From Bacillota bacterium (GTDB lineage Bacteria > Bacillota > Clostridia > Acetivibrionales > DSM-1351): 33,585 bases of DNA. How positions within the stretch are numbered: position 1 is the first letter of the stretch; each line of letters starts with the position of its first letter. The DNA is taken from positions 1-33,585 of the forward strand of contig JAEYTP010000038.1 in NCBI GenBank assembly GCA_023433945.1. Direction: 5' to 3'. The notes below the pieces were generated by a model. The model was not told where the DNA came from. It did not search any database and worked only from the letters and a program-made list of their open reading frames with translations. Position numbers and translations under genes: made by a program. Below are positions 23,163-31,433 of this stretch, in pieces.

Positions 23163-24226
23163 CTTTTGTTTATTGCTTCCCATAGCCCATTTAGGTAAGC
23201 TATGCCTAGCGCACGGTCATATAAACCATAACCCGGCCTAGCAACCTCACCCCATATCATTCTTCCGTGGTCAGGTCTGATATATCCCTCAAAACCTATA
23301 TCATAATATGCTTTCATTATTTCATACATATCAAGGGAGCCATCTGATGATAGATGGGAGCTTTCATGAAAAGTTCTCTCAGAGACAAACTTGATATTCC
23401 TTACATGTCCAAAATGAATTCTTCCCATTTTCCCAAAATGTCTGATAAGCTCAGGGATATTATTGTCGGGATTTGCCCCTAATGAGCCGCTGCACAGGGT
23501 TAATCCATTGTATGGGCTGTCAACAAGCTTAACCAGCCTCTCTAGATTACTCTTGCAGGTTACTATTCTAGGCAGTCCAAACAATCCCCATGGTGGATCA
23601 TCAGGATGAATGGCCATTTTTACATCTACCTGCTCGCAAACAGGTATAATTTGCTCAAGAAAGTACTTGAGATTATCAAAAAGCTTTTCACAATCTACAT
23701 CCTTGTACTTATCAAAGGTTTCTTTAAGTTCTTTGAGCCTATATGGTTCCCACCCCGGCAAAGAAAAGCCATTTGAATTTGTCTCCATATCCTCAACCAA
23801 CTTTAGAGGATCCACATCTTTTACTACTTTATTGTCATAGGAAAGGACCTCTGAACCATCCTCCAACTTTTTTGCAAGGTCGGATCTAAGCCAATCAAAT
23901 ATAGGCATAAAGTTATAACATATTACTTTAACCCCTGCTTCTCCCAGGTTTTTGATAGTCTGTTTGTAATTTTCTATGTAGATATCTCTAGATGGGGCAC
24001 CTAGCTTAATATCCTCATGAATATTCACGCTTTCGATTACTTCTAGCGTAAGGCCGTGGCTTGTAACATAATTTTTCAGGGCAAGTATCTTTTCCATAGG
24101 CCACACCTCGCCTACAGGCACGTCATACAATGCGCCTACTATGCCTTTTACCCCAGGTATTTGACGAATTTGGTCAAGCTTTATACTATCATCTTTTTCA
24201 CCAAACCAACGAAATGTCATTTTCAT
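23159..24226 (-). CDS. uxuA: Mannonate dehydratase
   Basis: A 355-residue enzyme dehydrating D-mannonate to 2-keto-3-deoxy-D-gluconate. The N-terminus MKMTFRWFGEKDDSIKLDQIRQIPGV and the later AIHPDDPPW, GSLGANPDN, HFGHVRNIKF and RPDHGRMIWGE are diagnostic and include the metal-binding His and Asp residues of this TIM-barrel family. The length fits the shorter Gram-positive form. The open frame extends 9 codons further up, but AAGGGGGT lies 7 bases before the ATG at 24226. It lies downstream of uxuB across a 33-bp repeat array. Its TAA interlocks with the araC TAG (TTAG, 23159-23162). Confidence 0.96.
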   Translation of the reverse strand: MKMTFRWFGEKDDSIKLDQIRQIPGVKGIVGALYDVPVGEVWPMEKILALKNYVTSHGLTLEVIESVNIHEDIKLGAPSRDIYIENYKQTIKNLGEAGVKVICYNFMPIFDWLRSDLAKKLEDGSEVLSYDNKVVKDVDPLKLVEDMETNSNGFSLPGWEPYRLKELKETFDKYKDVDCEKLFDNLKYFLEQIIPVCEQVDVKMAIHPDDPPWGLFGLPRIVTCKSNLERLVKLVDSPYNGLTLCSGSLGANPDNNIPELIRHFGKMGRIHFGHVRNIKFVSERTFHESSHLSSDGSLDMYEIMKAYYDIGFEGYIRPDHGRMIWGEVARPGYGLYDRALGIAYLNGLWEAINKS

Positions 24227-24264
24227 ATTTCTTACCCCCTTAGATTTTCTCACAACTTTGTTTA

Positions 24265-24366
24265 CTTAATACCCTTCCTATATGATATCTTGTATTAATT
24301 AATACTTTTTGTATTTGATATTTTGTATTGCTTAATACTTTTTCTAATTGATACATTGATTTACTT
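24265..24366. repeat. 33-bp degenerate tandem array between uxuB and uxuA
   Basis: Units starting GATA at 24284, 24317 and 24350 keep an exact 33-bp period. The two full units share GATAT-TTGTATT--TTAATACTTTTT. The end of a preceding unit (CTTAATACCCTTCCTAT) and a partial last unit extend the array. It fills almost the whole spacer between two co-directional genes of one pathway. Confidence 0.8.
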
Positions 24367-24374
24367 TTCACTTA

Positions 24375-25988
24375 TTAGTTACTTAAATATTTATCAAGCA
24401 TCTGTCTTACAGCGTTCTTGCCCTTTAACATCTCTTTCACGTATTTCTCTACTTTCTCCCCTAATCCAATAGAATAGAGATTTTTACCAAATATATTTTC
24501 ATTTGATAAGATGGGCTTTAGCTTATCGCCAAGTGTTTCAGGCCTATCTAACTCAATCCCCTGTAGATATGATGTTAGTTCCTCCAACATGGGATCAGGG
24601 CTTAACTCCATTGGGTCCCCATTATCATCAACAGCTAATAAATATCTGCACCATCCGGCAATAGTCATGGGTATGTAAACCAGTTTATTGATATCTAAAT
24701 CATCATTATTGCAATATGCTTTTATAGTTTCGCCATACCTTATTGGTATTTTTTGCGAGGTGTCGGTTGCAATTCTTTGCGGAGTGTCAGGAATATTTGG
24801 GTTTGCCAATCTCTCATTAATCACTTCTTTAATAAACTCAAATGGGTTAATTATTCCAGGGTCTGTAACTGCAGGAATTCCCTCGCTATATCCTATTTTT
24901 TCTATTAAATTCTTCATTGCTGCATCCTTTAGTGAATATGCTATTGTTTTATACCCTAATAGACATCCAAATATAGCCAAGGCAGTATGCAGGGGATTGA
25001 GGCAGGTACAAACCTTCATTTTTTCAACCCTGTCAACGGTATTCCTATCGGTAAATAGTACTCCAGCAGCTTCAAGTGGCAACCTTCCATTCGGAAAGTT
25101 ATCTTCTATGACCAAGTATTGCACTGACTCTGCGTTTACAAAGGGAGCAATATAAGTATTTTTATGTGTGCAGTATATCTCTGTGCTTTCAAATCCAATA
25201 GATTCCAACACAATTTTTACACCTTGAGATGGTCTTGGTATTATCTTGTCTATCATTGTCCAAGGAAATGAAACCCTATCTTTATTTTTCAGATAATGCA
25301 AAAAATCATCTTCCACAAACTCTCGTTTTATCCATTCGCCGGCTACGTTACAAACTGCATCCCGCAATACATCACCGTTATGTGAGCAATTATCCAGGCT
25401 TACAAGTGCTATCGGAAGCTGCCCAGCTTTATATCTCCTATACAGCAGCGAGGTAATTCTAGAGATAAGATGCTTTGGCTTTTCCAGTCCATTCTCAATA
25501 TCAAACATCACATCAGAATTAAACTCTTTTGCAGAATTAAATAATCTGTATCCTTTTTCAGTAACCGTTAAGCTAACCATCTGTAAGGAAGGTTGCTCAA
25601 AAATTTCGATAAGTCTATCCCAATCCTTAGAGTAAGAGTCCCCCACCAAGCTCTCCGCAATACTGCCAATAACCCTCTTGTTAAGCCTTCCATCTGTACC
25701 CATCAGCACCAAAAGGCTTAAATTATCATACGGCTTGTATATCTTATCTATTAGCTCCATGTCATGTGGGGCTACTGCAATAATGCCGACATCAGTTTTT
25801 CTATTTTCTAGCAAGGTATCTTGAAGTGGTGCAATAAAGCCCTTGAATATATTACCTGCACCAATATGCACCCATTTTGGGGCTTTTTTTGTTTTTATAG
25901 TCATTTCATCAACGTCATATTTGAATAGCTTAATGTGAGCCGCATCCCACAATGCTGAATACTTAATCTCTTTTTTATTTAGTTTCAT
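24375..25988 (-). CDS. uxuB: Fructuronate reductase (mannitol dehydrogenase family)
   Basis: A 537-residue long-chain mannitol-dehydrogenase-type oxidoreductase reducing D-fructuronate to D-mannonate with NADH. The Rossmann motif is HIGAGNIFKGF (41-51). Further family blocks are SLTVTEKGY, VSLDNCSHNGDVL (catalytic region), FPWTMIDKIIPRP and CLNPLHTALA. Tagaturonate reductase or mannitol dehydrogenase would be alternatives by fold, but adjacency to uxuA and to the uxaC-aguA genes supports fructuronate. GGTGA lies 6 bases before the ATG. A TATAAT at 26020-26015 lacks a recognisable -35, which fits dependence on an activator such as the neighbouring AraC protein. Confidence 0.94.
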   Translation of the reverse strand: MKLNKKEIKYSALWDAAHIKLFKYDVDEMTIKTKKAPKWVHIGAGNIFKGFIAPLQDTLLENRKTDVGIIAVAPHDMELIDKIYKPYDNLSLLVLMGTDGRLNKRVIGSIAESLVGDSYSKDWDRLIEIFEQPSLQMVSLTVTEKGYRLFNSAKEFNSDVMFDIENGLEKPKHLISRITSLLYRRYKAGQLPIALVSLDNCSHNGDVLRDAVCNVAGEWIKREFVEDDFLHYLKNKDRVSFPWTMIDKIIPRPSQGVKIVLESIGFESTEIYCTHKNTYIAPFVNAESVQYLVIEDNFPNGRLPLEAAGVLFTDRNTVDRVEKMKVCTCLNPLHTALAIFGCLLGYKTIAYSLKDAAMKNLIEKIGYSEGIPAVTDPGIINPFEFIKEVINERLANPNIPDTPQRIATDTSQKIPIRYGETIKAYCNNDDLDINKLVYIPMTIAGWCRYLLAVDDNGDPMELSPDPMLEELTSYLQGIELDRPETLGDKLKPILSNENIFGKNLYSIGLGEKVEKYVKEMLKGKNAVRQMLDKYLSN

Positions 25989-26096
25989 GCTAAGTCACCG
26001 TCCTTAATAATATCATTATATACGACAAAAATACCACTTTCTTTGCTTTTATTGCCAAATATAATGCAAAAATTGCTGTGGTGTCTCTAATGAATT

Positions 26097-26220
26097 ATTT
26101 GCAATGCAGGATAAATTGAATATTTTGTAATGCTGGTTGTTTTGAATATTTGAATGCTGGATATATTGAATATTTGCAATGTTGACTATGAAATTGTTTG
26201 TAGTGCTGGTTTGTATCTGT
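26097..26220. repeat. Five-unit degenerate direct repeat (24-26 bp) upstream of uxuB
   Basis: Five consecutive units start at 26097, 26122, 26148, 26172 and 26197. They are variants of ATTTGCAATGCTGGATATATTGAAT, with TTTG, ATGCTGG and TTGAAT best kept. The array lies in the 372-bp spacer between uxuB and the plus-strand Ig-like gene, 77 bp upstream of the uxuB -10 and 54 bp upstream of the other gene's -35. Confidence 0.75.
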
Positions 26221-26273
26221 ATTTTACGCTTAGTAAATGTAACTAATGTATGGAATTTATGTTATGGAATTTA

Positions 26274-26302
26274 TTTACATATGCTTTAAAATATGATAAT
26301 AT
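26274..26302 (+). promoter_or_regulatory. Sigma-A promoter of the Ig-like protein gene
   Basis: TTTACA (26274-26279), a 17-nt spacer and TAATAT (26297-26302) give a good promoter whose start would fall near 26308-26310, at the first bases of the 16-bp inverted repeat. Confidence 0.7.
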
Positions 26303-26307
26303 CAATA

Positions 26308-26323
26308 TGGTTTGTTGCAATCC
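26308..26323 (+). repeat. Left copy of a 16-bp inverted repeat flanking the Ig-like gene
   Basis: TGGTTTGTTGCAATCC is the exact reverse complement of 27443-27458. It lies at the predicted transcript 5' end, about 25 bp before the ribosome site. Confidence 0.9.
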
Positions 26324-26360
26324 AAAATTTTTAGAATTTCTAACAAATGGAGGGTTGTAA

Positions 26361-27380
26361 ATGTCACTATCCAACAAGAAACCTATATATCTAATTCTTT
26401 TAATCCTTATTCTATCAGTTCTTATTAATTCTTTTTTTCCAAATCAGGCATCGGCTTTTAGCCTATCAGATTACCTAACCTTCATTGTTCTGTCCAAGTA
26501 CAGTGCAGAGATGGACATTGGGAGTGAAATCAATATTACTGGAATTGCGTCATCCGGTGATAGAATTTCCTGGAGTAGCAGTAATTCAAAAGTAGCAGAG
26601 GTTAATACCTACGGCAAAGTTATTGCCAAAAAAAATGGTACCGCGCGCATTACTGCAAAGGTAAAAAACGCAGAAGCAACTTGCAAGATATATGTGAAGA
26701 AAACAGAGATCACTCTTAGCAGTGCTAACGTATCTCTTGAAAGAAACAGCTCCTATCAGCTTTCTGCCAAAAGTTCCAATGGGTCACAGCTCACTTGGAA
26801 TAGCAGCAAAAAAAGTATTGCTACTGTAGATGAAACAGGAAAAGTGACCGCTCATAAGCCTGGTGAAACTACGATAACGGCTTCTGCTGATGGCACAACT
26901 GTCAAATGTAAATTTGTAGTCAAAAGTCCAACTATCAAGCTTAACACCACAACCATCAAGTTATACAGAAAGCAAAGCTATAACCTTATTGCTGACGTTT
27001 CATCGAAGGTATCCCCTACCTGGAAGAGCAATAAAACAAGTGTTGCTACAGTAGACGAAAACGGTGTGGTGACAGCAATCAAGAATGGTACAGCAAGAAT
27101 TACTGCCACAGTAGACGGTGTTTCAAGAACCTGTGAGGTAATCGTACAAAAACCCGTTATTAGATTAAGCACTAACCAACTCACATTAAAGGTAGGCGCA
27201 AAGGGAAAATTAAAGGCTGAAGTATCCTCAAACCTCTCCCCTATTTGGTCTTCAAGCAATTCTAATGTCGTAGAAGTAGACCCTGATGGTAATATAACAG
27301 CATTAAAAAAGGGTACGGCATACATATATGCGTCTGAAGATGGTACAAAAGTAAAATGCACAATAAAAGTATCTGATTAG
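26361..27380 (+). CDS. Secreted protein with four bacterial Ig-like (BIG2) domains
   Basis: A 339-residue protein: an export signal (about 1-32, LILLILILSVLINSFFPNQASA) followed by four BIG2-type beta-sandwich repeats at about 41-113, 116-188, 191-263 and 266-338. The period is exactly 75 residues, with one Cys near the end of each domain (108, 183, 258, 333). Each has the SWSSSNSKVAEVN / TWNSSKKSIATVD strand, then G-V-A-KKNGTARITA. There is no enzyme domain, sortase motif, dockerin or SLH domain, so anchoring is unknown. A role in surface adhesion is inferred from the family only. GGAGGG lies 6 bases before the ATG. It stands alone and is bracketed by the 16-bp inverted repeat. Confidence 0.93.
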   Translation: MSLSNKKPIYLILLILILSVLINSFFPNQASAFSLSDYLTFIVLSKYSAEMDIGSEINITGIASSGDRISWSSSNSKVAEVNTYGKVIAKKNGTARITAKVKNAEATCKIYVKKTEITLSSANVSLERNSSYQLSAKSSNGSQLTWNSSKKSIATVDETGKVTAHKPGETTITASADGTTVKCKFVVKSPTIKLNTTTIKLYRKQSYNLIADVSSKVSPTWKSNKTSVATVDENGVVTAIKNGTARITATVDGVSRTCEVIVQKPVIRLSTNQLTLKVGAKGKLKAEVSSNLSPIWSSSNSNVVEVDPDGNITALKKGTAYIYASEDGTKVKCTIKVSD

Positions 27381-27442
27381 GTATAAATCTAATACCAATT
27401 TAATTAGTTTCTTTATTAAATTATGTTTGTTTTATAATTTAA

Positions 27443-27458
27443 GGATTGCAACAAACCA
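27443..27458 (+). repeat. Right copy of the 16-bp inverted repeat flanking the Ig-like gene
   Basis: GGATTGCAACAAACCA starts 63 bp after the Ig-like stop, in the presumed 3' untranslated region, and is exactly complementary to 26308-26323. No conventional terminator hairpin was found between the stop and the MATE gene. Confidence 0.9.
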
Positions 27459-27526
27459 CAAGATTAAACGAGTTTGATGTAAGTTTCTAATAAAGGCTGC
27501 TTTTTACTACAGTTAAAGGTGGCTCT

Positions 27527-28918
27527 TTATGCAGTAGCTACACCGTCACGGTCTAAGGGAACATTTTCCTTTGGTAATTTTCTTCTCACAATGAGGTAAC
27601 ACAGTAGGTGAATTGCTGCTGTTAAGGCCCACGATACAGGATATGAAATGAATAAAGCCTCCAATGTACGATAATGAGCAAAAACCGTATATACCCATAC
27701 AATTCTCAACAGACACGCACCTGTTAGCGATACCAGCATAGGTACAATAGAATATCCTATTCCCCTCATCTGCCCCACCAATACTTCCATAATACCGCAT
27801 AAAAGGTACGGCACGCATATATATGTCATTCGTATAACACCAAATGCTATAACTTCAACGTCGCTGTTATACAAGCTTAGTAACGGTTTGGCCAACAGGA
27901 AAAACGCCCCGCCCATAGTTATTCCTACAAAGGAAACTATACCAATGCACATCCACAATATCTTTCTGACCCTCTTATATTGCTTTGCGCCCATATTTTG
28001 ACTGGTAAAGGTAATATTTGTTTGATAAATGGTGTTCATTGCAATATATACAAATCCTTCAAGATTGCTTGCAGCAGCATTTCCAGCAATAGCTACCGAC
28101 CCAAAAGAATTGATAGATGATTGTATTAAAACATTGGATATAGAAAATAAAGATCCCTGAATACCCGCAGGAAGACCAATTCTAGAAATTAATAATAGTT
28201 TATCTTTTTTTATACCTAGTTCCTTCAAGTTGAGCCTAATTGCTCCATTAGAAACCATCAAGCAACGTACAATTAGTATCATTGAAATATACTGAGCCGT
28301 GATTGTAGCGGTTGCAACTCCTCCAACACTCATCTTGAAACCAACTACAAGCAAAAGATTAAGCAATACATTTACTACCCCTGAGATGGTTAAAAAATAT
28401 AAAGGCCTTCTGGTATCTCCTACAGACCTGAGTATTGCGCTGCCAAATGCATATATCATATTTGCAGGCATGCCTATAAATAATATCCTCATATATAGTA
28501 CAGCACTGTCTATTACATCTGCAGGTGTATCCATTAGCTGCAAAAGTGGTCTCGCTAAAACAATTCCGACAATACCAATAAACACTCCAGATAAGGCAGC
28601 AATAGTGATGGACGTATGTACTGTTTCTTTTATCCCCATATAATCATTGGAACCGTAATATTTAGAAACAGCTACACTTGTACCTATTGAAAGACCCATA
28701 AATACATTGATCATTAGAGTAGTCAATGACCCGGTTGACCCTACAGCAGAAAGTGCCTGCTTTCCAACAAATTGTCCTACAATTATAATATTAGTAGCAT
28801 TATATAAAAGCTGAAACATGCCAGTAAGCATTAGAGGTAAGGTAAATAATATCATTTTACCTAACAATGGTCCTCTGCACATGTCTATTTCATATCTTGA
28901 TCCACCTAAACTTTTCAT
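27527..28918 (-). CDS. MATE family efflux transporter
   Basis: A 463-residue inner-membrane protein with about 12 hydrophobic helices in two similar halves. The N-terminal half has PLMLTGMFQLLYNATNIIIVGQFVG-QALSAVG, the standard MATE helix-1 region, and the second half repeats it as GLPAGIQGSLFSISNVLIQSSINSFG. GDTRRPLY is another typical loop. Members export drugs, dyes or metabolites in exchange for Na+ or H+. The substrate is unknown. AAGGTAATTAAC precedes the ATG. It is divergent from the YibE/F gene (182 bp spacer) and is not in an operon. Confidence 0.93.
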   Translation of the reverse strand: MKSLGGSRYEIDMCRGPLLGKMILFTLPLMLTGMFQLLYNATNIIIVGQFVGKQALSAVGSTGSLTTLMINVFMGLSIGTSVAVSKYYGSNDYMGIKETVHTSITIAALSGVFIGIVGIVLARPLLQLMDTPADVIDSAVLYMRILFIGMPANMIYAFGSAILRSVGDTRRPLYFLTISGVVNVLLNLLLVVGFKMSVGGVATATITAQYISMILIVRCLMVSNGAIRLNLKELGIKKDKLLLISRIGLPAGIQGSLFSISNVLIQSSINSFGSVAIAGNAAASNLEGFVYIAMNTIYQTNITFTSQNMGAKQYKRVRKILWMCIGIVSFVGITMGGAFFLLAKPLLSLYNSDVEVIAFGVIRMTYICVPYLLCGIMEVLVGQMRGIGYSIVPMLVSLTGACLLRIVWVYTVFAHYRTLEALFISYPVSWALTAAIHLLCYLIVRRKLPKENVPLDRDGVATA

Positions 28919-29100
28919 TGTTAATTACCTTATAATTTGCCTTTCGTGCAAAACAATAATTGATAGAATGAGTATACTCCTTTTCTTTACATAATGCCAT
29001 ACTGATATGTAACTTTTAGATTTCAAGTTAAAATTTTTAATGTTTTACCGCGAATGATGGTGTATAATTTTGTTAAATTAACATGACCTTCGGGGGGAAA

Positions 29101-30240
29101 ATGAAAAAAATAAAATATTTTTTATCCTTTACAGTGCTACTAATAATTTGCTTCTGTATTCCACTAAATGCAAATCAGGAAGAAAGTTCTGAGAATGTTG
29201 AGTACTACAGGGCCGAAGTTATAAAGATTTTAGGAGAAGACAAACCTGAGGTTGAATACTCCGGCGGTGAAGTAACTCTTAATCTGCAATATGTTGAGGT
29301 TAAAGTACTAGAAGGCCCATACCGTGACAAAACTCTAAAAGCAGAATATCAGCTTAATCAAGGTATGGACATCAAATACAACATAAAAGCCTTAAAGTCT
29401 GGAGATAAGGTTTTTGTATATATTCAGGAGGATGAAGCAGGTAGTATACAACAGGTTTATATTACTGAGATAGTTAGAGAAAAGTACCTTCTATTTTTAG
29501 TTATACTCTTTGTTGTGATACTATTGCTGGTGGGTAGAACCAAAGGATTAAAGGCACTAATTTCCTTGATAATTACTATTTTTGCAGTAATTAAGGTATT
29601 ACTACCGGCCATACTGGCTGGTTATGACCCTATATTAGTCTCTATAGGAATATGTGTGGTGGTAATTTGTATATCGCTGCTCATAATAAGTGGTTACAAC
29701 AAAAAGACCCTGGCTGCATTTTTAGGTACTACTGGGGGAGTATTGTTCGCTGGAATTATTGCCATTTTAATTGGTACGGCTGCAAAGCTTTCAGGTCTGG
29801 GTGATGAGGAGTCACAAATGCTTATGTATATTCCTCATAATGTTGTGTTTGATTTTAAGGGTATCCTCTTTTCAGGCATTATTATAGGTACAATGGGAGC
29901 AACAATGGATGTCGGAATGTCCATAGCCTCTGCTATGCACGAAATTCATGAAAATAGTCCCGAGATATCGAAGCTTGCACTTATTCGTTCTGGAATGAAC
30001 ATTGGAAGAGATACAATGGCAACAATGGCAAACACTCTGATTCTTGCATATGCAGGTGGCTCTTTACAGCTTATGCTGCTTCTATTGGCCTATCAGACAC
30101 CGGCCTCTGAATTTATGAACTGGGACATGATTGTCTCAGAAATATTGAGAGCTGTTTGTGGTAGCCTTGGCATAATAATATCAATACCTGTTACCGCAAT
30201 AACAGCAGGAATAATTTATAAGCAAAGTCATAATCATTAG
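29101..30240 (+). CDS. YibE/F-like multi-pass membrane protein
   Basis: A 379-residue YibE/F family protein. A signal-like N-terminus (KKIKYFLSFTVLLIICFCI) is followed by an extracytoplasmic domain of about 110 residues (YYRAEVIKIL...VKVLEGPYRDKTLKAEY). Several membrane helices then carry the family blocks GRTKGLKALISL, GTMGATMDVGMSIASAMHEI and RSGMNIGRDTMATMANTLILAYAGG. The biochemical role is not established, although the family is sometimes linked to transport. The frame has an ATG six codons earlier without a ribosome site. The ATG at 29101 follows GGGGGG with a short spacer and begins the signal. A TATAAT at 29063-29068 is a likely -10. Confidence 0.9.
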   Translation: MKKIKYFLSFTVLLIICFCIPLNANQEESSENVEYYRAEVIKILGEDKPEVEYSGGEVTLNLQYVEVKVLEGPYRDKTLKAEYQLNQGMDIKYNIKALKSGDKVFVYIQEDEAGSIQQVYITEIVREKYLLFLVILFVVILLLVGRTKGLKALISLIITIFAVIKVLLPAILAGYDPILVSIGICVVVICISLLIISGYNKKTLAAFLGTTGGVLFAGIIAILIGTAAKLSGLGDEESQMLMYIPHNVVFDFKGILFSGIIIGTMGATMDVGMSIASAMHEIHENSPEISKLALIRSGMNIGRDTMATMANTLILAYAGGSLQLMLLLLAYQTPASEFMNWDMIVSEILRAVCGSLGIIISIPVTAITAGIIYKQSHNH

Positions 30241-30291
30241 AAATATCTGTCATGTTGTTAATTGACAAAATAAAAATTATACACAGAAAAG

Positions 30292-30322
30292 AGTGCCCAT
30301 AACTTATCTAGTCATGGGCACT
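30292..30322. terminator. Bidirectional terminator between YibE/F and zinc-ribbon genes
   Basis: A perfect 9-bp stem AGTGCCCAT / ATGGGCACT with a 13-nt loop lies between the two convergent stops (30240 and 30326). TTGTCTACTTTAATTTTTT follows on the plus strand and CTTTTCTGTG on the minus strand, so the T tracts are imperfect. Confidence 0.75.
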
Positions 30323-30325
30323 TGT

Positions 30326-30790
30326 CTACTTTAATTTTTTACCGCAGCCACCACAAAATATCATATCTTCTGTTACTGGATTTTGACAACCCGGACAGAC
30401 AGGCGAAACTGTGCTAGCTTCTGGCTTTTCCTCAACAGTTGCTGTTTTACTTCCGCATACACCGCAGAATACTGAAGTATCTTCAATTTCCGCACCGCAA
30501 TTTGAACATTTCTTAACACCCTTTATTGACTGTATCTGTTCTTTATATGTATTAATCTTCGCAAGTGACTGTGTAACTGAGTTGCACAAGGTTTCAAATT
30601 CTGCTTCATTGGAGTTTGGATGTATTTCATAATATTTTTTCCCTATTTGGTTGTAAAGATCCTTTATATTATCTTCTTCACCACTAATCTGCATGTTAAT
30701 TCGTGTAATATCTGCAAGCTCCCTTGTTTTTTTAGCTACATCCTTGCTTGTACTACTTATCTTTTCTCCGAGTTTTTCAAAAAACGCCAT
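30326..30790 (-). CDS. Double zinc-ribbon protein with N-terminal coiled-coil
   Basis: A 154-residue soluble protein. The N-terminal 90 residues are charged and helical (KLGEKISSTSKDVAKKTRELADITRINMQI...), probably a coiled-coil. Two zinc ribbons follow: C95-x2-C98-x10-C109-x2-C112 (CSNCGAEIEDTSVFCGVC) and C132-x2-C135-x10-C146-x2-C149 (CPGCQNPVTEDMIFCGGC), separated by a Pro/Ser/Glu linker. No enzymatic domain is visible. An upstream GTG-ATG frame exists, but GAGGTG lies 6 bases before the ATG at 30790. It follows the membrane-protein gene by 17 bp, so it may be the cytoplasmic partner of that protein. Confidence 0.85.
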   Translation of the reverse strand: MAFFEKLGEKISSTSKDVAKKTRELADITRINMQISGEEDNIKDLYNQIGKKYYEIHPNSNEAEFETLCNSVTQSLAKINTYKEQIQSIKGVKKCSNCGAEIEDTSVFCGVCGSKTATVEEKPEASTVSPVCPGCQNPVTEDMIFCGGCGKKLK

Positions 30791-30807
30791 TCTCATCACC
30801 TCAAATG

Positions 30808-31218
30808 CTATATATGCTTATTTACTACCTTATCAATAGGACCTACTGCCATTGACCCCTGATTAAAGGCTCTGAAGCCAAGCACTACTAATATTACTTT
30901 CAAAATACCTGAAATTACATTGTTAATGATTGAATCCAAGTGCAGTGGCCAGGTAAGACGGAACTCAATATTTACAATTGAAAGCAGGTTATTGATTAAG
31001 CCCAGTATGTCATTTCCGAAATCTACAGCTATTGAAATCAAAGAAAAACCAATCACTATAGCAACTGCTTTTACTGCACTTTTTCTAAGCCATTCATTGG
31101 ATTCCATAAGCAGTACATAGCCCGCAAGAATAATTAATCCATAAAAATTAACAAGACCTATAAAGTATAGCGCCGCTCCAAGAAGACCTACCGAAATTCC
31201 AAGTTTTGTTTTTTGCAT
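30808..31218 (-). CDS. Small membrane protein of unknown function
   Basis: A 136-residue protein with four hydrophobic segments (about 6-23, 26-40, 49-78 and 103-116), and no recognised family. The sequence between the last two helices (NIEFRLTWPLHLDS) is amphipathic. The ATG at 31218 has AGGAGA 7 bases upstream, while an in-frame ATG two codons earlier touches that site. It is the first gene of a two-gene operon with the zinc-ribbon protein, behind a 10-bp dyad that overlaps the likely promoter. Confidence 0.8.
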   Translation of the reverse strand: MQKTKLGISVGLLGAALYFIGLVNFYGLIILAGYVLLMESNEWLRKSAVKAVAIVIGFSLISIAVDFGNDILGLINNLLSIVNIEFRLTWPLHLDSIINNVISGILKVILVVLGFRAFNQGSMAVGPIDKVVNKHI

Positions 31219-31244
31219 AATCATTCTCCTATCAAAAATATTGG

Positions 31245-31274
31245 TATTACTATATTTACCATTTTATAGTAATA
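31245..31274 (-). promoter_or_regulatory. 10-bp dyad upstream of the membrane/zinc-ribbon operon
   Basis: TATTACTATA and TATAGTAATA form a perfect inverted repeat with a 10-nt centre, 27 bp before the start codon. TATAGT or TATAAA within it could be a -10, which would make this an operator. The remaining spacer to 31433 is AT-rich and shows nothing else. Confidence 0.55.
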
Positions 31275-31433
31275 AATTGGATAGAACAAGATATTTTATT
31301 AATATTTGTAATAATTAGAAACAACCATACAAAGCAAGACAATAGAATCTGTGTCATATAAACATTAATACTAAGCCATTATGTCTTATTTACTAAATAT
31401 TGAATAATTACTTCTTCAATTTTTCTACAATAT

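Noticed and set aside
24265..24366. CRISPR array as explanation of the 33-bp repeats.
   Set aside because: The units are contiguous and degenerate with no unique spacers, and no cas gene is present in the window.
26978..27361. A 127-codon minus-strand frame opposite the Ig-like repeats.
   Set aside because: It is a shadow of the repetitive BIG2 coding sequence. No ribosome site and no family were recognised.
26308..27458. Transposon or integron cassette ends as explanation of the 16-bp inverted repeat.
   Set aside because: No target duplication is visible at the outer borders and there is no transposase. The left copy coincides with the predicted transcription start, which favours a transcript-level explanation, but a cassette is not fully excluded.
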